From the NCBI GenBank assembly GCA_002067965.1, contig MVRN01000059.1, forward strand, positions 1 to 61,359: DNA of 61,359 bases, written 5' to 3'. The position numbers were made by a program, and so were the translations under genes. Of this stretch, positions 55,720 through 61,359 are shown piece after piece. Source of the stretch: Pelotomaculum sp. PtaU1.Bin035 (GTDB lineage: Bacteria; Bacillota; Desulfotomaculia; Desulfotomaculales; Pelotomaculaceae). Numbering within the stretch: the stretch's first letter is position 1; each line of letters opens with the position of its first letter. Below the pieces are notes generated by a model, which saw only the letters and a program-made list of their open reading frames with translations, did no database searches and was not told the DNA's origin.

Positions 55720-57633
55720 GTGAATAATATTAAGATTACCTTGCCTGACGGGTCGGAAAACGAATACCCGGCAGGAACGACCCTTATTGAAATAGCGAAA
55801 GGGATCAGCCCGCGCTTGGGCAAAGAAGCTCTTGTCGCTAAAGTGAACGGCCAACTGATGGATATGGGAAGTCCTATAAAGAAGGACGCTTCCGTGGAGT
55901 TTCTCACTTTTGAAGACGAAGAGGGTAAGCAGGTATACCGCCACAGCACTTCGCATGTTATGGCGCAGGCAGTGCAAAAGTTGTTTCCCGGCGTTAAATT
56001 CGCTATCGGACCGGCTATCAACGACGGTTTTTATTACGACTTTGACGTCATTGATACTTTTACGCCCGATGACCTCGCTAAAATAGAAAAAGAAATGGAA
56101 GCCATCATCAAGGCCAACCTGCCGTTTGAGCGATTCGAACTTCCCCGGCCGCAAGCCCTCGCATTGTTTGAGGAATCCGGCCAGAATTATAAAGTGGAGT
56201 TGATCGAAGACCTGCCTGACGACGCTATCCTCTCATTCTACCGGCAGGGTGATTTTACGGATTTGTGCGCGGGGCCGCATATTCCTTCAACCGGGCGCTT
56301 GAGAGCGGTGAAATTGTTGAATGTGGCCGGAGCTTACTGGCGTGGCAGCGAGAAAAACAAAATGCTCCAACGTATTTACGGCGTTTCCTTTCCAAAGAAA
56401 GCGATGCTGGATGAATATCTTTTCCGGATCGAGGAAGCCAAACGCCGTGATCACCGTAAGCTGGGAGCCGAGTTGGATTTATTCAGCATCCAGGACGAGG
56501 GGCCGGGTTTCCCTTTTTTTCATCCTAGGGGGATGATCCTGCGCAATGAATTGGAAAAATACTGGCGGGAGGAACATCAAAAAAGGGGCTACCAGGAGAT
56601 ACGCACACCAATTATTTTGAACCGGGCCTTATGGGAGCAATCAGGGCACTGGGATCACTACAGGGAAAATATGTATTTCACTAAGATTGACGAAGCTGAT
56701 TACGCTGTTAAGCCGATGAATTGTCCCGGCAGTATTATGGTATACAACAACAGGCTCCATAGCTATCGTGAACTTCCCATACGGCTGGCTGAACTTGGCC
56801 TGGTGCACCGCCACGAGATGTCCGGGGTGCTCCATGGTTTAATGCGGGTACGTTGTTTTACTCAAGACGATGCGCATATTTTTATGCTGCCACACCAGGT
56901 TAGGGAAGAAATAACCGGGGTTATAGATATGATCGACGACTTTTACAAAGTATTTGGCTTCTCCTACCATGTGGAGCTTTCCACCAAGCCGGAAAAAGCT
57001 ATGGGTGCGGATGAAATCTGGGAACTGGCTACCGGGGCGTTGCGGGATGCTCTAGAGGCCGGGGGGCTTAACTATAAGGTAAATGAAGGTGACGGCGCTT
57101 TTTACGGACCCAAAATTGATTTCCATCTTGAAGATTCCCTTGGCCGCACCTGGCAATGCGGCACTATCCAGCTCGACTTCCTGATGCCGGAGAAATTCAA
57201 CCTGAGCTATGTGGGCGAGGATGGACAAAAACACAGGCCGGTGATGATCCACAGGGTAGTATTCGGCAGTATCGAACGGTTTATCGGCATCCTGACAGAA
57301 CACTACGCCGGGGCATTCCCTGCCTGGCTGGCGCCGGTCCAGGCCCGTGTTATTCCCATCACCGATCGGCACGCCGGATACGCCCGGGAGGTTGTCGGGA
57401 GATTGGACAAGGATGGTATCAGGGTGGATCTTGATGCCCGCAGCGAAAAGATAAATTACAAAATTCGTGAGGCTCAGGCGCAAAAGATTCCTTACATGCT
57501 GGTGATCGGGGACAAAGAAGTCGATCACTGCGCGGTTGCGGTGCGCCACCGTGTCAGGGGAGATCTCGGCGCCATACCGATTGGCGAGTTTGAAGAAAAG
57601 TTGCTGGAAGAAATCAGGGTAAAGGCATATTAA
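55720..57633 (+). CDS. thrS: Threonyl-tRNA synthetase
   Basis: Charges tRNA-Thr. The 637 residues hold a TGS domain (about 1-62), the editing domain with HSTSHVMAQAV and the later CAGPHIPSTG (C-x-GPH), the class II core (motif 1 near FFHPRGMILRNELE; motif 2 LAELGLVHRHEMSG; motif 3 VFGSIERFIGIL), and the C-terminal anticodon-binding domain. The start is GTG 55720 after GGAAAAGGAAG. The T-box in front regulates it. Confidence 0.97.
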   Translation: MNNIKITLPDGSENEYPAGTTLIEIAKGISPRLGKEALVAKVNGQLMDMGSPIKKDASVEFLTFEDEEGKQVYRHSTSHVMAQAVQKLFPGVKFAIGPAINDGFYYDFDVIDTFTPDDLAKIEKEMEAIIKANLPFERFELPRPQALALFEESGQNYKVELIEDLPDDAILSFYRQGDFTDLCAGPHIPSTGRLRAVKLLNVAGAYWRGSEKNKMLQRIYGVSFPKKAMLDEYLFRIEEAKRRDHRKLGAELDLFSIQDEGPGFPFFHPRGMILRNELEKYWREEHQKRGYQEIRTPIILNRALWEQSGHWDHYRENMYFTKIDEADYAVKPMNCPGSIMVYNNRLHSYRELPIRLAELGLVHRHEMSGVLHGLMRVRCFTQDDAHIFMLPHQVREEITGVIDMIDDFYKVFGFSYHVELSTKPEKAMGADEIWELATGALRDALEAGGLNYKVNEGDGAFYGPKIDFHLEDSLGRTWQCGTIQLDFLMPEKFNLSYVGEDGQKHRPVMIHRVVFGSIERFIGILTEHYAGAFPAWLAPVQARVIPITDRHAGYAREVVGRLDKDGIRVDLDARSEKINYKIREAQAQKIPYMLVIGDKEVDHCAVAVRHRVRGDLGAIPIGEFEEKLLEEIRVKAY

Positions 57634-57703
57634 AAGCGGAATTAAACGTATATATAATGTAGTTAAATAGTTGACTTTTGCATGTATAAAAAGGAGGAAG
57701 TTA

Positions 57704-57733
57704 ATGAGGCGTGTGAAATATTGTCAAACTTAG
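57704..57733 (+). CDS. Nine-residue leader peptide
   Basis: ATG 57704, after AAAAGGAGGAAG, encodes MRRVKYCQT and stops at TAG 57731-57733. The stop overlaps the Shine-Dalgarno sequence (AGGAGG, 57732-57737) of the next gene. That arrangement couples the two: a ribosome ending here sits on the next ribosome site. It is too short to recognise; the reading is based on the two strong ribosome sites. Confidence 0.45.
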   Translation: MRRVKYCQT

Positions 57734-57745
57734 GAGGCGCCTTCC

Positions 57746-58198
57746 TTGGAATGGTATGATATTGTTAATTTTATTGTTGGGATTTCCGCGCTATCTGTGT
57801 CTATAATCTCTATTTGGCTTAGTTTAATGTTTTATTTTCGCACCAGTGAATTATCATCTAAAATGGATAACACTTTAGTGGAAATTAAAGCTATTACACA
57901 GAACATGTATCATGATAATACCGGAATGCTCAAGGATATGATCCAGAGAGCTTTTGAAAACAAAAAAACGGAAAACCAGATTGCTGATGGTGTGAGTGAA
58001 GAACTTGCTGAGCAAATTAGCAATACAGTGCTTAAGATGACTGGCAATACAAAAGAAGATATAGAAAAAGAATTGAAATTAATTATCCCTCATTTCATTA
58101 CTGAGGCATTAAATGAATATGACTTAAAGAAACGTGTCGAACAGGAAAAAGTAGCGGATTTGTTACGAGTAGCGTTACCTTTTCGCAATAGGAATTAA
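57746..58198 (+). CDS. Small single-pass membrane protein with cytoplasmic coiled coil
   Basis: 150 residues, not recognised. One membrane helix near the N-terminus (IVNFIVGISALSVSIISIWLSLMFYF) is followed by a mostly helical, charged domain that may form a coiled coil (MDNTLVEIKAITQNMYHDN ... IEKELKLIIPHFITEAL). TTG 57746 is eight bases after AGGAGG. It sits between thrS and the tRNA-Ala remnant, so it is probably chromosomal, not part of the integrated element. The leader peptide suggests translational control. Confidence 0.7.
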   Translation: MEWYDIVNFIVGISALSVSIISIWLSLMFYFRTSELSSKMDNTLVEIKAITQNMYHDNTGMLKDMIQRAFENKKTENQIADGVSEELAEQISNTVLKMTGNTKEDIEKELKLIIPHFITEALNEYDLKKRVEQEKVADLLRVALPFRNRN

Positions 58199-58347
58199 CA
58201 GCAGTCACTTTTGTTGCAGATTTTGAACCCGGCGATCTGCGCTCTGGCCGATCCAGGAATCCCTGGACGCCACCTTCCAAGCTGCGGCAGAAGATCCAAC
58301 GGCGCAGAGTGCCGGATGACGAGTTGATCAGATAACTCTAAATCACA

Positions 58348-58371
58348 AAGGCTCCGGTTGCCCGGAGCCTT
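58348..58371 (-). terminator. Terminator downstream of the tRNA-Ala remnant
   Basis: A perfect 10-bp stem, AAGGCTCCGG / CCGGAGCCTT, with a 4-base loop; on the minus strand a T-rich stretch follows. It lies nine bases after the tRNA 3' end and was probably the tRNA's own terminator. The rest of 58199-58347 holds CCAGG/CCTGG and GC-rich inverted pieces but no gene. Confidence 0.75.
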
Positions 58372-58379
58372 GATACTCT

Positions 58380-58425
58380 TGGTGGACCCAAGGGGAATCG
58401 AACCCCTGACCTCCTGAATGCCATT
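58380..58425 (-). tRNA. 3' remnant of tRNA-Ala(GGC): element attachment site
   Basis: On the minus strand the sequence matches the 3' half of tRNA-Ala(GGC): anticodon loop ATGGCAT, stem half TCAGG, variable AGGTC, T arm AGGGG-TTCGATT-CCCCT, acceptor TGGGTCC and ACCA (58383-58380). T at position 70 would allow the alanine G3-U70 pair. Upstream of position 31 the expected stem half CCTGA is replaced by unrelated sequence, so no cloverleaf forms. This is what an integrase leaves at the left end when it enters the anticodon stem-loop; the intact gene should be at the other end. Confidence 0.85.
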
Positions 58426-58452
58426 TTCAAGTTGTGTCAAATATTGTCACAT

Positions 58453-58552
58453 TATCAAATACCTTTTAATTTTATTATTTATTACCTTTTCCCTTTTATT
58501 CATGTATATCAAGGCTTTCAGGAATTTCATGTTTTATCTAATACCTTTCAAT
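58453..58552 (+). repeat. Two imperfect direct repeats near the attachment site
   Basis: TATCAAATACCTTTTAAT (58453-58470) and TATCTAATACCTTTCAAT (58535-58552) match at 16 of 18 positions, 82 bases apart. They may be a second class of recombinase or excisionase sites. Confidence 0.5.
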
Positions 58553-58572
58553 CCCTCTTATTTCCCTCTGTA

Positions 58573-58624
58573 CTGGCATAAAAATTGGCATAAAACTCCC
58601 CTATTGGCATAACTATTGGCATAA
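58573..58624 (+). repeat. Four direct repeats TTGGCATAA in two pairs
   Basis: Copies start at 58573 (CTGGCATAA), 58585, 58604 and 58616. The steps are 12, 19 and 12 bases, so they form two pairs with equal internal spacing. They lie about 150-200 bases inside the element from the tRNA remnant, where tyrosine recombinases have arm-type sites. That role is inferred. Confidence 0.6.
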
Positions 58625-58668
58625 AAAAATAAACCCGCCAGGGCAGGTATATCAACGGCTGGCGGGTT
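58623..58668 (-). terminator. Terminator of the unrecognised cargo gene
   Basis: AACCCGCCAG / CTGGCGGGTT (58632-58641, 58659-58668) followed on the minus strand by TATTTTTTTAT. The stop codon of the gene lies in the loop, so the stem overlaps the last codons. Confidence 0.75.
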
Positions 58669-59710
58669 TTGTATGTTTACTTCTAAGTGCTTCAATCTCC
58701 TTAGTTAGTCGATCCTTTTCCTCTTGACTGTTACTTCGCTTACATCTCATCTGGAGAGCTTTTATCTTATTATAGTTTGTATTTTGTTTATTAACTCTTT
58801 TTTCAGCTTCGGCGCTACATCTTTCAGAACAATACTTATGATTATACTTTCCATTAGTTATTGGAAACTTCCTATAACAAACAGTACAAGTGTTAATAAA
58901 TATGTTATTCCTTACCGCATAGCCTATTTCGGCCCAAGCCAACGGTAAAAGGCCATTAAAAGAAGTATAAAACTCAGACGTAATAGATTTTTCACGGATA
59001 TGCTTAAATTGACCAATGCCACTTTTATGTATAACCTTACTTGAAGATACGGTTGTAAGTTGGTTGGAAACCTGAAGACTTCTTTCTTGATAGGCTTCAT
59101 AAATACCTATAATAATGGCCCATCTTTCTTTCTCATCAGAAACCATGTCAGAATTACCATACAACCATTTATAAGCGTTACTTAATGATTGATCCGCAAT
59201 TAAAGGATGAAAGTATTCATCTAAATACCATGCATATCTTTGCGATGGTGTTTTTCTTCCCTGGGTTCCAACTCGCCCCTTTCCATGTGGAGCTAGCCAA
59301 AGGCTTACACTATCTTTAATAAATAAAAACTCCATGCCATAACTTAATCTTTCTTCTATCTGTGTACCGGAAGCACCTAATTTAAGCGGTGTTTCAAAAT
59401 GGCAATTATTAGCTATAAGTATATTTTTATTAATTAATAGTGAAAGTTTCATTTGAGATTTATCCATGTTTGGATCACTATTTCCTAAAAGAAAATCTTC
59501 AACAGCCCCAACGCTATTTGCGAATTTAAAAAGTACATCATAAATCCCTTCAATGCAGACAGGTCCCTCCATTTTTTCTGGTAAAGCAGCAATTAAAGCA
59601 TTGGTTAAACCCAAAAAATCACAATGATATAAACGCCCTGTTGGCATAACTAAAATTTCTTTAAACTTAGCACCTTCTTTATATATGCACAACTTAAAAT
59701 CGAATTTCAT
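58652..59710 (-). CDS. Unrecognised element-borne protein with C-terminal zinc ribbon
   Basis: 352 residues; I do not recognise the family. The first ~240 residues are mixed alpha/beta without clear motifs. Near the C-terminus (about 275-300) is a treble-clef or zinc-ribbon signature, CTVCYRKFPITNGKYNHKYC and C three residues on (CxxC...CxxxC), followed by a basic helical tail. Similar Cys clusters occur at the end of CGNR-type transcription factors. Its base composition is more AT-rich than the chromosomal genes. ATG 59710 follows GGAGG. It is the first gene inside the attachment site, a usual place for cargo, and has its own terminator. Confidence 0.7.
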   Translation of the reverse strand: MKFDFKLCIYKEGAKFKEILVMPTGRLYHCDFLGLTNALIAALPEKMEGPVCIEGIYDVLFKFANSVGAVEDFLLGNSDPNMDKSQMKLSLLINKNILIANNCHFETPLKLGASGTQIEERLSYGMEFLFIKDSVSLWLAPHGKGRVGTQGRKTPSQRYAWYLDEYFHPLIADQSLSNAYKWLYGNSDMVSDEKERWAIIIGIYEAYQERSLQVSNQLTTVSSSKVIHKSGIGQFKHIREKSITSEFYTSFNGLLPLAWAEIGYAVRNNIFINTCTVCYRKFPITNGKYNHKYCSERCSAEAEKRVNKQNTNYNKIKALQMRCKRSNSQEEKDRLTKEIEALRSKHTKPASR

Positions 59711-59904
59711 TTTTTCCTCCGGAAATGTGGTGCTTATTTATTCCCCTTGGCTATTGCTATTCCTATGTTACGACGGCACTGCACTTTTAGTTAAGTGTAA
59801 CATTTAATTAAAATTAATACAAAGTGAAATAAAAAGATACACGCAACGAAACAGTACGACAACTAAATAACATGTCGTTAAGCTCAAAACCGGAGAAGTA
59901 GCGC

Positions 59905-60051
59905 ATGAAGCGTACTAAGGTAGAGAGAACACCCGAGGAGATAACAGCCGAACGAGGAGCGCGCCTGGGGAAAGCGGATAGCAAAAAAAATAAAAAAAGA
60001 GGTGTTATAAATGATCGATTGGCAGAACTACCCGTTAACACTGAGCGTTAG
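59905..60051 (+). CDS. Possible small basic protein overlapping the HTH gene
   Basis: ATG 59905 follows GGAG at ten bases and gives 48 residues rich in Arg, Lys and Glu (MKRTKVERTPEEITAERGAR), overlapping the next gene by 41 bases in another frame. It could be a short regulatory gene or chance. The rest of 59711-60010 is AT-rich with no other visible gene and should hold the divergent promoters. Confidence 0.3.
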   Translation: MKRTKVERTPEEITAERGARLGKADSKKNKKRGVINDRLAELPVNTER

Positions 60052-60214
60052 CCACGTTGCTGACATTTTGCGCATTGGCAAAAATTCTAGCTATGAACTA
60101 TTTCATAGAAAAGATTTCCCTGCCGTGAGGATAGGGAAAAACTTCCGTGTGTCTCGTGATGCCTTCCGGCGCTGGCTGGAAGGGCAAGGCGAAGCACAAA
60201 AAAATACCCGGTGA
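60011..60214 (+). CDS. Excisionase-like helix-turn-helix protein
   Basis: 67 residues of the HTH_17/excisionase type: LTLSVSHVADILRIGKNSSYELFHRKDFPAVRIGKNFRVSRDAFRRWLEGQ. Such proteins bind DNA near attachment sites and direct excision, or act as small repressors. ATG 60011 follows AGAGGTG. It is the first gene of the rightward replication module and is divergent from the zinc-ribbon gene. Confidence 0.88.
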   Translation: MIDWQNYPLTLSVSHVADILRIGKNSSYELFHRKDFPAVRIGKNFRVSRDAFRRWLEGQGEAQKNTR

Positions 60215-60241
60215 CTGGCCGGGAGCGAGAGGTGATTCAAA

Positions 60242-60832
60242 ATTTCTACATTTATCTTATCACGAAACGTTGACGTTTTCCAGGTAACTAGACAAATACC
60301 CGTTATCGAAGTAGCCCGCCGTTACCTGCCTGGTGAACTGCGGCGCCAGGGGAGTCGGTGGGTGGCCCGCTGCCCGTTTCATGAGGACCGCCACCCTTCG
60401 CTGGTGGTGTTTGGGAACGGCTGGAAATGCTTTGGCTGTCAGGAACATGGTGACGGCGTTGACCTGGTGGCCCGGTTGTATAACCTTCGGCCGATAGATG
60501 CCGCGCGAACGATAGCCCGCGACTTTGGCCTGCATGTAGATGTTAGTCAGCCTATTTCCACCGATGCACGGCGCAAAATTGAACAAGCCCGGAAAAAGGC
60601 AGCGCGACGGCGGCAACTTGAAAAGGCTTTTTCCCGAAAAGTTGAGGAAGTCTATTTACAACTTGCAATAGTCCGGCGTTTTGTACTTAATTTAAAAACT
60701 TTTGTAGAGTATGAACAAGTTGCCGATCTAGTTCACGCTGAACCATATTTGGAATATCTTCAAAGCGAACTACAAAGCCGGGACATAACCCGACAAGTGG
60801 AAGCTGTCCGTGCTGCTGAGAGGTGGTTTTAG
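60242..60832 (+). CDS. CHC2 zinc-finger primase-type protein, non-canonical start
   Basis: The start of a DnaG-like primase: CPFHEDRHPSLVV and WKCFGCQEHGDGVDLVARLY give the CHC2 zinc finger; no TOPRIM domain follows, so the protein is a primase fragment as in many elements. The first standard start (GTG 60362) would cut off VIEVARRYLPGELRRQGSRW, which is family-like, and the frame is open to 60236. ATT 60242 lies six bases after AGAGGTGA, so ATT is proposed. The length is then about 196 residues. The DUF3987 gene overlaps by one base. Confidence 0.75.
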   Translation: MSTFILSRNVDVFQVTRQIPVIEVARRYLPGELRRQGSRWVARCPFHEDRHPSLVVFGNGWKCFGCQEHGDGVDLVARLYNLRPIDAARTIARDFGLHVDVSQPISTDARRKIEQARKKAARRRQLEKAFSRKVEEVYLQLAIVRRFVLNLKTFVEYEQVADLVHAEPYLEYLQSELQSRDITRQVEAVRAAERWF

Positions 60833-61359
60833 TGGAACTTGAAGAAATTCTAACAGGGGAAGAACAAGAGGAATTGTTGGGAGAAATGAATGAAAGCAAT
60901 CAAGCTGAATGGCCGGAACTAGAGGAAATCAAGAGCGAACTGCTGCCGGTAGAAAAATTACCACCTGAAATAATACCGGAACCCTTTAGGGACTGGCTAA
61001 CTGATATAAGTTATCGCATGCAATGCCCTCTGGACTTTGTTGCCACTGCTGCCGTACTGGTGACAGGCGCTGTTATTGGTGCAAGCTGTGGAATACGACC
61101 AAAGAAACGTGATGACTGGTTGATAATCCCAAACCTTTGGGGTGGAATAGTAGCCCGCCCTTCTATGTTGAAAACGCCTTCCCTGGCCGAAGTAATGAAG
61201 CCCCTTATCCGGCTGGAAATTGAAGCAAGGGAAGAGTACGAGCAGCAAATGAATTTTTATAATACCGAACTAGAAGTATTCAAGGCAACTAAGGAAGCTC
61301 TAAAGGGTGAAATGCTCACAGCAGCAAAGGGAAGAGGGAAAAAAGGTGAACTTGTTCCA
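60832..61359 (+). CDS. DUF3987 (YfjI-like) protein, 3' truncated by the window
   Basis: GTG 60832 overlaps the stop of the CHC2 gene (TAGTG), behind GAGAGGTGG. The 176 codons seen match the N-terminal part of DUF3987 proteins (PEPFRDWLTDISYRMQCPLDFVATAAVLVTGAVIGA; LWGGIVARPSMLKTPSL). Full members are primase/helicase-like ATPases of mobile elements. The Walker region would be near GRPSMLKT, where the usual GxxGxGKS is not conserved. The end of the gene is outside the window. Confidence 0.85.
   Translation, partial: MELEEILTGEEQEELLGEMNESNQAEWPELEEIKSELLPVEKLPPEIIPEPFRDWLTDISYRMQCPLDFVATAAVLVTGAVIGASCGIRPKKRDDWLIIPNLWGGIVARPSMLKTPSLAEVMKPLIRLEIEAREEYEQQMNFYNTELEVFKATKEALKGEMLTAAKGRGKKGELVP

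Larger units (their letters stand above)
58380..61359. mobile_element. Left end of an integrative element in tRNA-Ala
   Basis: From the tRNA remnant to the window edge the genes change in kind: a zinc-ribbon gene of unknown function, an excisionase-like HTH, a CHC2 primase-type protein and a DUF3987 protein. The last two are typical of phage, plasmid and integrative-element replication modules. No integrase or structural phage gene is seen in the window, so the element could be a satellite, an integrative plasmid or a prophage. Confidence 0.8.

Noticed and set aside
58195-58440. An 81-codon minus-strand frame through the tRNA-Ala remnant
   Set aside because: It reads through the tRNA 3' half and its terminator; peptides like VRGSIPLGSTK are the usual artefact of tRNA sequence.

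Overview
The window looks like part of the chromosome of a spore-forming anaerobic Firmicute, most likely a Clostridia member close to Desulfotomaculum/Pelotomaculum (inference). The signs are frequent TTG/GTG starts behind strong AGGAGG-type ribosome sites, a T-box in front of thrS next to the sporulation gene ytxC, an FtsEX-Ctp-MinJ-like cluster as in Bacillus, split transketolase, LL-diaminopimelate aminotransferase, rubrerythrin, SLH surface proteins, and a polA-mutM-coaE-transglycosylase run.

Layout. 1-3.6 kb: a decayed CheB-CheR-PAS signalling gene on the minus strand, then a long AT-rich gap ending in a leader with two mutually exclusive hairpins before rsgA. 4.8-22.4 kb: mostly plus-strand housekeeping and envelope genes: a GGDEF protein, comF, a cold-shock protein with tandem DnaA boxes upstream, hpf, secA, prfB with its programmed +1 frameshift, a YitT-family protein, split transketolase, ftsE-ftsX-M23 activator-ctp-minJ-like, and a family-4 uracil-DNA glycosylase, with a small convergent DUF2508 gene. 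22.7-30.6 kb: dapL, then a signalling block (V4R protein, PAS-PucR regulator, EAL-HDOD protein, soluble CZB chemoreceptor, rubrerythrin, double HD protein) that suggests redox or small-molecule sensing linked to c-di-GMP. 30.7-33.3 kb: a large SLH-RCC1-LRR surface protein.

33.5-40.8 kb: a UspA protein, an NhaD/ArsB-type permease behind a leader with an intrinsic terminator, a Cys-rich MerR regulator, a metallo-beta-lactamase-fold enzyme, a NifX-like protein, phosphatidylserine synthase and decarboxylase, a radical SAM protein and a lytic transglycosylase. 40.8-45.1 kb: coaE, mutM and polA on the minus strand. 45.3-57.6 kb: a second S41 protease, a SEC-C/HTH protein, DedA (apparently with a CTG start), a PAP2 phosphatase, an amidase, a CofE-like ligase, a DacF-type carboxypeptidase, tRNA-Val and tRNA-Tyr, a lipoprotein, htpX, ytxC and T-box-thrS. 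57.7-58.2 kb: a small membrane protein behind a 9-residue leader peptide.

58.38 kb to the end is the left end of an integrative element. A 3' remnant of a tRNA-Ala(GGC) gene, cut in the anticodon stem-loop, is followed by paired direct repeats that look like recombinase arm sites, an unrecognised zinc-ribbon gene, an excisionase-like HTH protein, a CHC2 primase-type protein and a DUF3987 protein that runs off the window. The integrase and the intact tRNA are expected beyond the right edge.

The least explained features are the rsgA leader switch, the attachment-site repeat array with its cargo gene, the leader peptide at 57.7 kb, the permease leader, and several non-canonical starts.
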